The notes: generated from the letters alone by a model not told the origin. Shown: positions 1 through 6,905, numbered from the stretch's first letter. The stretch is 8,181 nucleotides of DNA from Moraxella equi (GCF_002027555.1 NZ_MXAP01000133.1:1-8181); one strand, 5' to 3'. Numbers and translations are program-made.

Positions 1-495
1 AAGTTCGGTTGGTATATAAGCTGAGCATTGATGACACCGCCTGTAAACTGACCGTATTTGGCAGAGATGTTACTGTCAAAGACTTCCACGTTTTTTAAAA
101 GATGGGTATCCACCCAAAAGGTTTGCGTACCGCCCGATGGCAATTCATGTGGGTTTTGCCCTTGTGTGTTGCGGTCGCTGTCGCCTACGGGATTGATATT
201 GTCATTATTTGACATGCCATTTAGCACAAAATTATTGTTATAAAATTTTTCACCATGAATGGAAATCTCGTTAGGCTTAATCTCGCCAGCACTCATGGAC
301 GCGTCAGCGTCATTAGCGTAGCGGACGGTAGGATTGTGTTTTAATAGTTCGGTGATATTGCCATTACCTGTGGGACGATTATTAATGTCATGGGCGGTGA
401 GTTTTTGAGTGCCGATTTGTTGGCTAAATGGGTGTTCGATGATGATGGTCTCGCTCGGCATGACTGACCGCAAGGGCGATTAAGGTTTTTTTCAT
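1..495 (-). pseudogene. TonB-dependent receptor, N-terminal plug part, disrupted start (partial)
   Basis: The minus strand, read from about 482 down to the left edge, is open for roughly 160 codons and encodes a TonB-dependent receptor plug domain. Visible pieces include SETIIIEHPFSQQIG, a short plug-like stretch LLKHNPTVRYA, the motif EISIHGEKFYNNNFVLNGM, and NVEVFDSNISAKYGQFTGGVINAQL, which is the usual end-of-plug 'G.fsGGvin' signature. Such proteins are outer-membrane barrels that import siderophores or other scarce ligands using TonB energy; the ligand cannot be told here and the barrel lies outside the window. The start is odd. An ATG at 495-493 begins MKKTLIALAVS, a typical signal-peptide opening, but that frame stops after 23 codons and is one base out of register with the plug frame. 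The plug frame itself begins only after a TAA at 482-480, with its first ATG at 461-459, and would lack any signal peptide. I infer a small deletion or frameshift, or a sequence error, so the gene is probably non-functional as it stands. Confidence 0.75.
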
Positions 496-540
496 AAAAA
501 TATTCTTTAAAAATGGGTGTGGTAAAAATAAGTTACTTTA

Positions 541-555
541 TAACAATATTTGTTA
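541..555. promoter_or_regulatory. 15-base palindrome, candidate operator
   Basis: TAACAATATTTGTTA has perfect 6-base arms (TAACAA/TTGTTA) around a 3-base centre. It sits 46 bases upstream of the receptor's signal-peptide ATG (495), where a promoter or operator for that gene would lie; on the minus strand a TATAAA-like -10 (TTATAAAG) directly adjoins it. The regulator is unknown, and AT-rich spacers produce such palindromes by chance fairly often. Confidence 0.3.
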
Positions 556-668
556 CAAAATAATAAACTTGATGAATATATTTTATTTTCAAATAAAAGT
601 CAGTATCACTAAATAGTTATTTACATTTAAAAATAAATCAAATCCACTTTTACGATAAATTTTTGATT

Positions 669-687
669 GTTATAAATTATCATTATT
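669..687. promoter_or_regulatory. Candidate Fur box
   Basis: The minus strand reads AATAATGATAATTTATAAC, matching the E. coli consensus Fur box (GATAATGATAATCATTATC) at 14 of 19 positions, including an unbroken run of 11. It lies in the spacer between a TonB-dependent receptor and a divergent transporter, a natural place for iron-dependent control, and it overlaps a TATAAA sequence on the plus strand at 671-676. It is about 70 bases before the transporter start and about 175 before the receptor start. The right half-site is poor, and the surrounding DNA is very AT-rich. Confidence 0.35.
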
Positions 688-756
688 AATAAAAACGCCA
701 AAATCGTGCTAAAATACGCCCATTTTGTGTTTGATATTGATCCGTTGGGGAATATT

Positions 757-960
757 ATGGATTGGTCAAAAGAAATCATTGATTCGCTCATCTGGCTTGT
801 CAAAAGCATGGCAATCACGAGCGTGTGCTTTTCGCTGTTTGTGTGGGGCTTGGTTAGATTTACCGCTTGGGGTGGGCAGTTTTGGGCGATGGCACGGGGT
901 TATTTATTGCCCAAACGTAGCTTAAGCCATTGGCGTTTTTTGCGTTTATTGTGTTTTTGA
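757..960 (+). pseudogene. SbmA/BacA-like ABC transporter, 5' part cut off by TGA
   Basis: This is the amino-terminal part of the transporter that continues at 973. I chose ATG 757 (MDWSKEIIDSLIWLV) because a Shine-Dalgarno-like GGGGA lies at 747-751; an upstream in-frame GTG at 706 has no such support. The reading frame gives one hydrophobic helix (about residues 8-32), then FWAMARGYLLPKRS, which resembles the early part of SbmA/BacA-family membrane domains. From the T run at 936-941 onward the frame reads RLLCF and stops at TGA 958-960. The +2 frame instead reads FFAFIVFLTLF over 936-968, a proper membrane helix that leads directly into EVRISLIHSNWY of the downstream open frame. The gene is therefore one transporter gene broken near codon 61. 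It could be true decay or a sequencing error at the homopolymer. Confidence 0.75.
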
Positions 961-969
961 CCTTATTTA
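936..969 (+). other. Pair of compensating frameshifts in the ABC transporter gene
   Basis: One extra T in the six-T run (936-941) would make the codons CGT TTT TTT GCG and restore FFAFIVFLTLF. Removing A969 would then restore TTT GAA GTG (F-E-V). Together they rejoin the two open frames, which are already in the same phase, into a continuous protein of about 596 residues. E. coli SbmA has a comparable hydrophobic stretch ending in VEV just before its NAWY motif, here FEVRIS then NWY, which supports this reconstruction over a simple nonsense mutation of TGA. Confidence 0.6.
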
Positions 970-972
970 GAA

Positions 973-2547
973 GTGCGGATTAGTTTGATTCATTCTAACT
1001 GGTACAACACCATGTATTCGTCTTTGCAGGACTTAAACCAAGAAGTCTTTTGGACGCAGATGGTGGTGTTTTGCTTTATTGCGGCGGCAGCGGTTGTCAA
1101 TGCTCTGTTGATGTACTATGCCGAACAGTGGTTTAGTATTAATTGGATAGAATGGCTTAACCGTAATTTGCTTGATAAATGGCTAGATAATCAAGCTTAT
1201 TATAAAGTACAGCAGAGTGTGGAACTTGATAATAAACTAGACAACCCCGACCAGCGTATTCAGCAGGATGTACAGCACTATGTTAAGCACTCATTAACCC
1301 TGGCGACGGGCGTGATAGCATCTGTCAGCTCCATTGTGTCATTTACCATATTGCTGTGGGGGCTGGCGGGTTCGATGACCGTCATGGGCGTTGAGATTCC
1401 AAAGATGATGGTGTTTTTGGTGTTTATCTATGTAATCATTGCCACCGTCATTGCGGTGTGGCTCGGTAAACCGCTCATTAAGCTTAATTTTGATAATGAA
1501 AAATTTAACGCCGATTATCGTTATTCGCTCATTCGTGTCAAGGAATATGCCGAATCCATTGCGTTTTATGCAGGCGAGCGAGTAGAGCGAAATGTGCTGT
1601 ATCGTCAGTTTAATAAAGTCATCGGCAATATGTGGGATATTGTTTATCGCACATTGAAATTTTCGGGTTTTAACTTGGTGGTTACACAAATCTCGGTGGT
1701 GTTTCCGCTATTGATTCAGGTGGGGCGGTACTTTGCTGGTAATATCAAGCTTGGCGACTTAATGCAGACCATGCAGGTATTTGGGCGACTTCATGGTAAC
1801 CTGTCTTATTTTCGCAATGTCTATGATACCTTTGCCAGTTATAAGGCGACACTTGACCGTTTGACAGGTTTTGAGCGGGTGATTAATGCCAGTACCGACA
1901 TGAAGGGTATTGATGTGACATATCATGAGATGGACGTGATATTTGAGGATGTGACCGTCAAGACCCCAAGTGATAAAGTTTTGATTGATAAATTAAATCT
2001 GTCCCTTCCACAAGGTTCACGCCTGCTGATTCAAGGCAAATCAGGACTGGGTAAAACCACGCTACTGCGGACAGTGGCAGGGCTGTGGGTGTGGGCAGAT
2101 GGGCATGTCACTCGCCCTGATGATGCTCTGTTTTTATCACAAAAACCCTACTTGCCACAGGGCAGGCTTATTGACATGCTCTACTATCCGCATGCCGTGC
2201 CAGAGCAAGCGGATGGGAGGATGATTCATGAACTGCTACATACGGTACAGCTGGGACATCTGGTGGATAAAATCTACCATGAGTATGATTGGACGCATGC
2301 CCTGTCGCTTGGCGAACAGCAACGCCTTGCCATGGCTCGGGTCATGTTACACCGTCCCAAAGTAGTGTTTTTGGACGAGGCAACCGCCAGTATGGATGAG
2401 GGATTAGAAGATGCCATGTATCGCACCTTGCAAGGTCTGACTAATACTACACTCATCAGTGTCGGGCATCGCTCAACGCTACTCAAATATCATCACACCA
2501 GACTAGAAGTGATGGGCGATGGAGCGTGGCAGGTGGTAAAAATCTAA
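973..2547 (+). CDS. SbmA/BacA (YddA)-type ABC transporter, permease-ATPase, main open frame
   Basis: This frame holds most of an inner-membrane half-transporter: a membrane domain of the SbmA/BacA type (SNWYNTMYSSLQDL, further helices near residues 27-46, 114-135 and 144-162, and the segment around NLSYFRNVYDTFASYKATLDRL) fused to a C-terminal ATPase. Counting from GTG 973, the ATPase shows Walker A GKSGLGKT (355-362), the Q-loop SQKPYLPQG, signature LSLGEQQR (from 444), Walker B VVFLDEA (Asp468) and the H-loop His in SVGHRS (499). LSLGE in place of LSGGQ is normal in this subfamily. Relatives carry peptide antibiotics, bleomycin, cobalamin or long fatty acids; substrate and direction cannot be read from sequence. 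GTG 973 has no ribosome site and is only the first possible start after the TGA; the true start is probably ATG 757, so this is the 3' part of a broken gene. All ATPase motifs are intact, suggesting recent damage or an error. It is divergent from the TonB-dependent receptor. Confidence 0.85.
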   Translation: MRISLIHSNWYNTMYSSLQDLNQEVFWTQMVVFCFIAAAAVVNALLMYYAEQWFSINWIEWLNRNLLDKWLDNQAYYKVQQSVELDNKLDNPDQRIQQDVQHYVKHSLTLATGVIASVSSIVSFTILLWGLAGSMTVMGVEIPKMMVFLVFIYVIIATVIAVWLGKPLIKLNFDNEKFNADYRYSLIRVKEYAESIAFYAGERVERNVLYRQFNKVIGNMWDIVYRTLKFSGFNLVVTQISVVFPLLIQVGRYFAGNIKLGDLMQTMQVFGRLHGNLSYFRNVYDTFASYKATLDRLTGFERVINASTDMKGIDVTYHEMDVIFEDVTVKTPSDKVLIDKLNLSLPQGSRLLIQGKSGLGKTTLLRTVAGLWVWADGHVTRPDDALFLSQKPYLPQGRLIDMLYYPHAVPEQADGRMIHELLHTVQLGHLVDKIYHEYDWTHALSLGEQQRLAMARVMLHRPKVVFLDEATASMDEGLEDAMYRTLQGLTNTTLISVGHRSTLLKYHHTRLEVMGDGAWQVVKI

Positions 2548-2632
2548 ACCTAACAAGGGGCTTGCTGACTTGTACGCTCCAACCATCTGCCAGTCATAAG
2601 CCCTTAATGAATTAAAAATCACCCCCAAGCCC

Positions 2633-2661
2633 TTGACATTCTGACTAAGAGCAGTTATTAT
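2633..2661 (+). promoter_or_regulatory. Sigma-70 promoter of rho
   Basis: A perfect -35 TTGACA (2633-2638) is separated by exactly 17 bases from a -10 TATTAT (2656-2661, 5 of 6 to TATAAT). The predicted start of transcription is about 2668, giving a leader of roughly 100 bases before the rho ATG. This is the best-looking promoter in the window. Confidence 0.75.
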
Positions 2662-2667
2662 GAGTGG

Positions 2668-2771
2668 CTAATTTATCCTTTCATATTTTTACCGCCTTTG
2701 TCAGTCCTTGACTTTTTTCTTGGCGGAGTTCATTTTGTTTTCACTTCTACACATCTTATCTAGATCATCTC
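2668..2771 (+). promoter_or_regulatory. Pyrimidine-rich structured leader of rho
   Basis: The untranslated leader is strongly biased to C and T and poor in G, the composition favoured by Rho primary binding sites (rut). A stem CCGCC/GGCGG (2692-2696 with 2722-2726) encloses a small stem GTCA/TGAC (2700-2703 with 2709-2712) followed by six T (2713-2718). No Shine-Dalgarno motif precedes the ATG (the last bases are CTAGATCATCTC). In E. coli, rho is known to repress itself by Rho-dependent termination in its leader; similar autogenous control here is inference from the base composition and leader length. Confidence 0.45.
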
Positions 2772-4028
2772 ATGAATTTGACCGAACTAAAACGCAAGCC
2801 TGTCAGTGAGTTGCTATACATTGCTGAGCAAATGGGGCTTGAAAACATGGCTCGTAGCCGTAAACAAGACATCATTTTTGCCGTTCTAAAAACCCACGCC
2901 AAAAACGGCGAGCCGATTTATGGCGATGGCGTGCTTGAGATTTTGCCAGATGGTTTTGGCTTTTTGCGTTCATCAGAAGGGTCATATTTGGCAGGGCCTG
3001 ACGACATTTATGTCAGCCCAAGCCAAATCCGCCGTTTTAACCTGCAAACAGGCGATTCTATCGCAGGGCAAATCAGACCGCCCAAAGATGGCGAGCGGTA
3101 TTTTGCTCTATTAAAGGTCAGTGAGGTTAACTTTGATACGCCCGACCGTTCACGCCATAAGCTCATCTTTGAGAACCTAACACCGCTTTTCCCGACCGAG
3201 CAGTTACGCCTAGAAGTGGGCAACGGCACGACCGAAGACTTGACAGGGCGTGTGATTGACCTTATTGCCCCCATTGGCAAGGGTCAGCGTTCTATCATTG
3301 TCGCCCCACCCAAGGCAGGTAAGACAGTACTACTACAAAATATCGCCCAAGCCATCTCAAAAAACCACCCCGAGTGCTATCTCATCGTCCTGCTCATTGA
3401 CGAACGCCCTGAAGAAGTCACCGAAATGCAACGCACCGTGCGTGGCGAGGTGGTCGCATCGACCTTTGATGAGCCACCTGCTCGCCATATCCAAGTGGCG
3501 GAGATGGTCATCGAAAAAGCCAAACGCCTTGTTGAGCATAAACAAGACGTGGTCATCCTGCTAGATAGTATCACACGCCTAGCCCGTGCCTACAATACGG
3601 TCATTCCATCAAGTGGCAAGGTGCTGACAGGGGGTGTGGATGCAAATGCGCTGGAGCGTCCAAAACGCTTTTTTGGGGCGGCTCGTAATGTTGAAGAAGG
3701 GGGGAGCTTGACCATCATCTCCACTGCCCTGACTGACACAGGCTCGAAGATGGATAGCGTGATTTTTGAAGAATTTAAAGGCACGGGCAACCAAGAGATT
3801 ACCTTGGAGCGTGAGCTTGCCGAACGCCGTATTTTCCCTGCCATTAACATCAAAAAATCATCCACTCGCCGTGAAGAACGTCTCATCGATGAAGAAATGC
3901 TTCGTAAAGTGTGGGTGCTTCGCAAACTGTTACAGCCGATGGATGATTATCAGGCGACCGAATTTTTACTTGACCGTCTAAAAGACGCCAAAACCAATGA
4001 TGAATTTTTTAATAACATGACCAAATAA
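2772..4028 (+). CDS. rho: Transcription termination factor Rho
   Basis: Rho is a ring-shaped hexameric RNA helicase that loads on C-rich nascent RNA and uses ATP to pull it from RNA polymerase. At 418 residues it is within one residue of E. coli Rho. The N-terminal helical domain ([20 protein letters not shown]) is followed by the cold-shock-type RNA-binding domain with GFGFLRS (61-67) and [13 protein letters not shown] (77-89). The ATPase core has Walker A APPKAGKT (178-185), catalytic Glu211 in LIDERPEE, Walker B VVILLD (Asp265), the Q-loop around Lys283 in [11 protein letters not shown], the R-loop region TDTGSKMD, and an arginine-finger candidate at Arg366 in SSTRREERL. These fall at the same numbers as the E. 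coli residues. ATG 2772 matches the usual Rho start although it lacks a recognisable ribosome site. It is monocistronic by appearance, with its own promoter at 2633-2661. No bicyclomycin-site change is apparent. Confidence 0.98.
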   Translation: MNLTELKRKPVSELLYIAEQMGLENMARSRKQDIIFAVLKTHAKNGEPIYGDGVLEILPDGFGFLRSSEGSYLAGPDDIYVSPSQIRRFNLQTGDSIAGQIRPPKDGERYFALLKVSEVNFDTPDRSRHKLIFENLTPLFPTEQLRLEVGNGTTEDLTGRVIDLIAPIGKGQRSIIVAPPKAGKTVLLQNIAQAISKNHPECYLIVLLIDERPEEVTEMQRTVRGEVVASTFDEPPARHIQVAEMVIEKAKRLVEHKQDVVILLDSITRLARAYNTVIPSSGKVLTGGVDANALERPKRFFGAARNVEEGGSLTIISTALTDTGSKMDSVIFEEFKGTGNQEITLERELAERRIFPAINIKKSSTRREERLIDEEMLRKVWVLRKLLQPMDDYQATEFLLDRLKDAKTNDEFFNNMTK

Positions 4029-4274
4029 AGTCACGAATTATTAAAAAGACTGATAAATCAGTGAATATTGGCAAGCTGTCATCATTAAAAAATGACTAAA
4101 ATATAATCATTTTTAGAGATATTTGCTCAGTATGTTTAAAAATAGGTGTTATTAAAATTTTTGAAAAATAATCATTTTAAGAAAATTTTACGTCATTTTA
4201 ATGACAAAAATCAAAAATAGCTTTCTGTAGAAATGTTTTGTTACAGATTGATTGCATTTATTACTAAAAATCAT
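4029..4274. other. AT-rich spacer downstream of rho with several weak inverted repeats
   Basis: I see no gene here. The spacer holds several AT-rich hairpin possibilities: ACTGA/TCAGT with a 4-base loop (4049-4062), GTCAT/ATGAC (4078-4096), AAAAATGA/TCATTTTT (centred near 4100), and GTCATTTTAATGAC (4192-4205). None has the GC-rich stem and adjoining T run of a convincing intrinsic terminator. The GTCAT/ATGAC pair occurs twice about 110 bases apart. Rho transcripts may end here by a Rho-dependent mechanism, which I cannot confirm. Confidence 0.4.
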
Positions 4275-4303
4275 TTGTTATTGCCGAATGATGTTTATAT
4301 AAT
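4275..4303 (+). promoter_or_regulatory. Sigma-70 promoter of the alanine-rich lipoprotein gene
   Basis: TTGTTA (4275-4280) and a perfect TATAAT (4298-4303) are separated by 17 bases. Transcription would begin near 4310, giving a leader of about 110 bases. The perfect -10 agrees with the high expression expected of an abundant surface lipoprotein. Confidence 0.65.
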
Positions 4304-4340
4304 AGTACAAGAAATATAGGGGTAAATATTCTGCGATGAT

Positions 4341-4363
4341 AATCTTTGTTAAAAACAGAGATT
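4341..4363 (+). promoter_or_regulatory. Stable hairpin in the lipoprotein mRNA leader
   Basis: AATCTTTGTT and AACAGAGATT form a 10-pair stem with one G-U wobble and an AAA loop. A second small hairpin, GGCA/TGCC with seven T in its loop, follows at 4370-4384. The pair lies between the predicted transcription start and the ribosome site (GGAG, 4411-4414). It could protect the 5' end of the message or be a site of small-RNA or protein control; the T run is too far from the stem for a standard terminator. Confidence 0.4.
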
Positions 4364-4420
4364 AAACATGGCAGTTTTTTTGCCTTAATTCTATGTTCAT
4401 CCTAACATTTGGAGAAAATC

Positions 4421-4840
4421 ATGAAAAAGTTAATCCTAGCTACCTTAATCGGTTCATTGGCTCTTACCGCTTGCTCAAAGCCAGCAGAAGAAGCACCAGA
4501 AGCTGCTGCTGCTGCCCAAGAAGCAGCGAACGAAGCACAAGCCGCCGCAAACGCTGCTCCTGCTGATGCTGCTGCACAACAAGCTGCTGACACTGCCCAA
4601 GCTGCTGCTGACACTGCTGCTACTGCTGCTGCTGACGCTCAATCTGCTGATAAGACTGTTGCTGAGCAAGCTGAAGCGACTGCTGAAAACGCACAAGACG
4701 CTGCCGAAGAAGCTGCCGACGCTGCCAAAGACGCAGCTGACGGTGCTGCCGCTGCCGCAGGTACTGAAACTGTAACCAACGAAAACCCTGCTGTTGCTAC
4801 TGTTCCTGCTGCTGAAGCTCCTGCAACCGAAGCTAAGTAA
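4421..4840 (+). CDS. Alanine-rich outer-membrane lipoprotein (hypothetical)
   Basis: This encodes 139 residues. MKKLILATLIGSLALTAC is a clear lipoprotein signal with lipobox LTAC; Cys18 would be lipidated and the following Ser points to outer-membrane sorting. The mature protein is about half alanine with regularly placed Glu, Asp, Gln and Asn (for example AADTAQAAADTAATAAADA), so it probably forms one long helix or alanine coiled coil up to about residue 113. A flexible tail with Pro, Thr and Val (TVTNENPAVATVPAAEAPA) follows, ending in Glu-Ala-Lys. I chose ATG 4421 over an in-frame TTG at 4409 because GGAG (4411-4414) is well spaced for it and the signal peptide begins correctly there. Codons are strongly biased to GCT for Ala, and together with the perfect -10 and strong terminator this suggests high expression. 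It resembles Lpp/OprI-type lipoproteins in design only; I see no clear homology and do not assign a function. Confidence 0.9.
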   Translation: MKKLILATLIGSLALTACSKPAEEAPEAAAAAQEAANEAQAAANAAPADAAAQQAADTAQAAADTAATAAADAQSADKTVAEQAEATAENAQDAAEEAADAAKDAADGAAAAAGTETVTNENPAVATVPAAEAPATEAK

Positions 4841-4864
4841 TTCATTAAGTTTTCTTATTGAGTT

Positions 4865-4894
4865 AAAAGAGCCATATTTTTGTGGCTCTTTTTT
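4865..4894 (+). terminator. Intrinsic terminator after the lipoprotein gene
   Basis: AAAAGAGCCA (4865-4874) pairs perfectly with TGGCTCTTTT (4883-4892) around an 8-base loop, followed by two more T. The A-rich 5' flank means it could work in both directions. It starts 25 bases after the lipoprotein stop codon and separates that unit from uvrC. Confidence 0.9.
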
Positions 4895-4918
4895 ATTTGC
4901 CTATTGCTAGGGGCGGGC

Positions 4919-4946
4919 TTGCAAAAGCAAAAATTTACCTTATAAA
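4919..4946 (+). promoter_or_regulatory. Possible promoter of uvrC
   Basis: TTGCAA (4919-4924) and TATAAA (4941-4946) lie 16 bases apart. Transcription would start near 4953, only about 20 bases before the uvrC ATG. The upstream terminator at 4865-4894 makes a separate promoter in this gap necessary, but the boxes are only moderate matches. Confidence 0.4.
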
Positions 4947-4972
4947 GTAGTGAAAAATATCTTATTTTTACC

Positions 4973-6799
4973 ATGAATCAAGCCTATTCCGACCATCTCA
5001 CCCAGCTCCTAAAAAACCTGCCCAATCTGCCTGGTGTCTATAAAATGCTCGGCAAGTCGGGCGAGATTTTGTACGTTGGAAAAGCCAAATCCCTAAAAAG
5101 CAGGGTGAACAGCTATTTTGCCAAGACCATTGACCACCCGAAAACAGTCGCCCTAGTCGCTCGCATTTGTGATATTGAGATTATCATCACACGGAGCGAG
5201 AGCGAGGCTTTGCTCCTTGAACAAAACCTCATCAAACAGCACCGTCCGCCTTATAATATTATCCTAAGGGACGACAAATCTTATCTGTATCTGTTCATCT
5301 CAAAGGACAAATTCCCACGCCTTGCGGTGGGGCGGGGCAAGGGCAATCATGCCGAAGGTCGCTATTTTGGACCTTATCCGTCCGCCAATAGTGCCAAAGA
5401 AGCGGTGCTACTTTTGCAAAAGCTTTTTATGCTACGAAACTGCACCAATACGGTATTTGCCAATGCCAAACGCCCCTGCCTAGAACACCAAATCAAACGC
5501 TGTACCGCTCCGTGTGTGGGGCTGATTAGTCAGACGGATTATGATGACAATGTGGGACAAGCACTTGATTTTTTGAATGGTAAAACAGGCGAATTGCAAG
5601 CCATGCTTGCCCAAAAAATGCACGAATCTGCCGAGAATATGTACTTTGAGCAAGCCGTTTTTTACCGAGACCGCCTTGCCATGCTCTCTGACATCACCGC
5701 CCGTCAAGCGGTGTATCGGGTGGGCGATGACAGCAGTGCCGATGTGTTTGCCATTGCTGACAAAAACGGGCTGACGGTCGTCCATGTGCTGACCGTGCGT
5801 GGTGGTAAGGTGCTGGGCGGTAAGAGTTATTTTCCTGATGATGTGGGGGTGTTTGATACGCCTGCCGAGCGGCTCGAACGGTTTTTGTTGTCGTTTTATT
5901 TGGACGTGAGCGATGATTTGCCCAAAGAGATTATCATCAATGAGATGATAGATGACAAAGATACGGTTGCCGAGCTACTCCATGATGAATTTGGCAAAAA
6001 ATGCCTGATAAAAGACAAAGTACAAAAGCACCGCCGAGAGTGGCAGGAGCTTGCGATTTTGAATGCTCATAATGCCCTAACCGCCAAGTTGTCTGATTTT
6101 AATGAATTAAATGAGCGGTTTGTTGCCATGCAACAGGTGCTAGGGGCGGTGTCAGATAAGGCAATTAACCGCATTGAGTGCTTTGACATCAGTCATACCA
6201 TGGGCGAGCTGGCGGTGGGTTCGTGCGTGGTGTTTGACAGTCGGGGGGCGAGAAAGCGGGATTATCGCCAGTACGCCATTCATGACGTGGTCGGGGGCGA
6301 TGATTATGGAGCGATGAGACAGGTGCTGACAAGGCGGTATGCCAAACACCCCTTGCCTAATTTGCTATTGATAGACGGTGGAAAAGGACAGTTAAATATC
6401 GCCAAAGAAGTCTTAACCGAGCTTGGCAAATTGGACGACACGCTACTCATCAGCGTGGCAAAGGGAGAGGGGCGAAAGGCGGGGCTTGAAGTGCTACACT
6501 TTTTGGAGCATGAGCCGATGGATTTGCCAATGGATTCTAAGGCATTGCACCTTATCATGCACATACGAGACGAAGCTCACCGCTTTGCCATTACCGCTCA
6601 CCGCAAAAAACGAGACAAGGCTCGTGGGGCAAGCGTGCTGGAAGTCATTCCCAATCTGGGGGCAAAACGCAGGCGAGACCTATTGACTCATTTTGGCGGT
6701 ATTCAACAGCTCCTTGGTGCGTCCGAAAGTGAGATTGCCAGCGTCAAGGGTATTGGTAAAGTGCTGGCAGGGACGATTTATAAAAGTTTGCATGGGTGA
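4973..6799 (+). CDS. uvrC: Excinuclease ABC subunit UvrC
   Basis: UvrC makes both incisions around a bulky DNA lesion after UvrA and UvrB load, in nucleotide excision repair. The 608 residues match the usual length (about 610 in E. coli). In order: GIY-YIG nuclease with GVY (21-23), YVG (34-36), Arg44 and Glu83 (3' incision); a Cys cluster at 157, 169, 177 and 181, with the 12-8-4 spacing of the reported E. coli iron-sulfur ligands; a UVR helix pair near 208-243 ([18 protein letters not shown]) that contacts UvrB; the RNase H-like 5' nuclease with [10 protein letters not shown] (Asp405), GDDYGAM (443-444), LIDGGKGQL (Asp468) and His536 in RDEAH; and a C-terminal helix-hairpin-helix pair ([26 protein letters not shown]). 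ATG 4973 is the only plausible start, since the GIY motif follows at the usual distance, though no ribosome site precedes it. The gene looks intact and stands alone. Confidence 0.98.
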   Translation: MNQAYSDHLTQLLKNLPNLPGVYKMLGKSGEILYVGKAKSLKSRVNSYFAKTIDHPKTVALVARICDIEIIITRSESEALLLEQNLIKQHRPPYNIILRDDKSYLYLFISKDKFPRLAVGRGKGNHAEGRYFGPYPSANSAKEAVLLLQKLFMLRNCTNTVFANAKRPCLEHQIKRCTAPCVGLISQTDYDDNVGQALDFLNGKTGELQAMLAQKMHESAENMYFEQAVFYRDRLAMLSDITARQAVYRVGDDSSADVFAIADKNGLTVVHVLTVRGGKVLGGKSYFPDDVGVFDTPAERLERFLLSFYLDVSDDLPKEIIINEMIDDKDTVAELLHDEFGKKCLIKDKVQKHRREWQELAILNAHNALTAKLSDFNELNERFVAMQQVLGAVSDKAINRIECFDISHTMGELAVGSCVVFDSRGARKRDYRQYAIHDVVGGDDYGAMRQVLTRRYAKHPLPNLLLIDGGKGQLNIAKEVLTELGKLDDTLLISVAKGEGRKAGLEVLHFLEHEPMDLPMDSKALHLIMHIRDEAHRFAITAHRKKRDKARGASVLEVIPNLGAKRRRDLLTHFGGIQQLLGASESEIASVKGIGKVLAGTIYKSLHG

Positions 6800-6832
6800 G
6801 CGATATTTTAAAAAAATGTTACAATATTTTTA

Positions 6833-6861
6833 TTAAAAAAAATTTAAAAAATAGTTATACT
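6833..6861 (+). promoter_or_regulatory. Possible promoter of the SPOR-domain gene
   Basis: TATACT (6856-6861) is a good -10 but the -35 candidate 17 bases upstream (TTAAAA, 6833-6838) is poor. The 106-base AT-rich gap after uvrC leaves room for an own promoter; read-through from uvrC is also possible because I see no convincing terminator between the genes. Confidence 0.3.
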
Positions 6862-6905
6862 AAAAGCATTTTCCAAAAATAAATCGCCAACCATCAAGGT
6901 ATTCT

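Noticed and set aside
58..243. Plus-strand open frame of 61 codons
   Set aside because: It is antisense to the receptor plug frame, which has clear family motifs, and has no ribosome site or recognisable content.
958..960. TGA as a selenocysteine or recoded codon
   Set aside because: The frame around it does not fit the transporter family, while the neighbouring frame does, and no selenocysteine-type stem-loop is evident downstream.
971..978. AAGTGCGG, resembling the Haemophilus DNA uptake core
   Set aside because: The full core is AAGTGCGGT; here the next base is A, it occurs inside a coding frame, and I saw no other copies that would suggest an uptake sequence.
2555..2605. Inverted repeat AAGGGGCTT / AAGCCCTT as terminator of the ABC transporter gene
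   Set aside because: The loop is over 30 bases, the arms need a bulge, and no T run follows, so it is not a convincing intrinsic terminator.
4566..4775. Leucine-rich plus-strand frame inside the lipoprotein gene, and Ser/Ala-rich minus-strand frames
   Set aside because: These are by-products of the repeated GCT codons read in other frames; the lipoprotein frame has a signal peptide, ribosome site, promoter and terminator.
6812..6831. AT-only hairpin after uvrC as a terminator
   Set aside because: AAAAATGTT/AATATTTTT can pair, but the stem has no G-C pairs and a two-base loop, so it is too weak to call.
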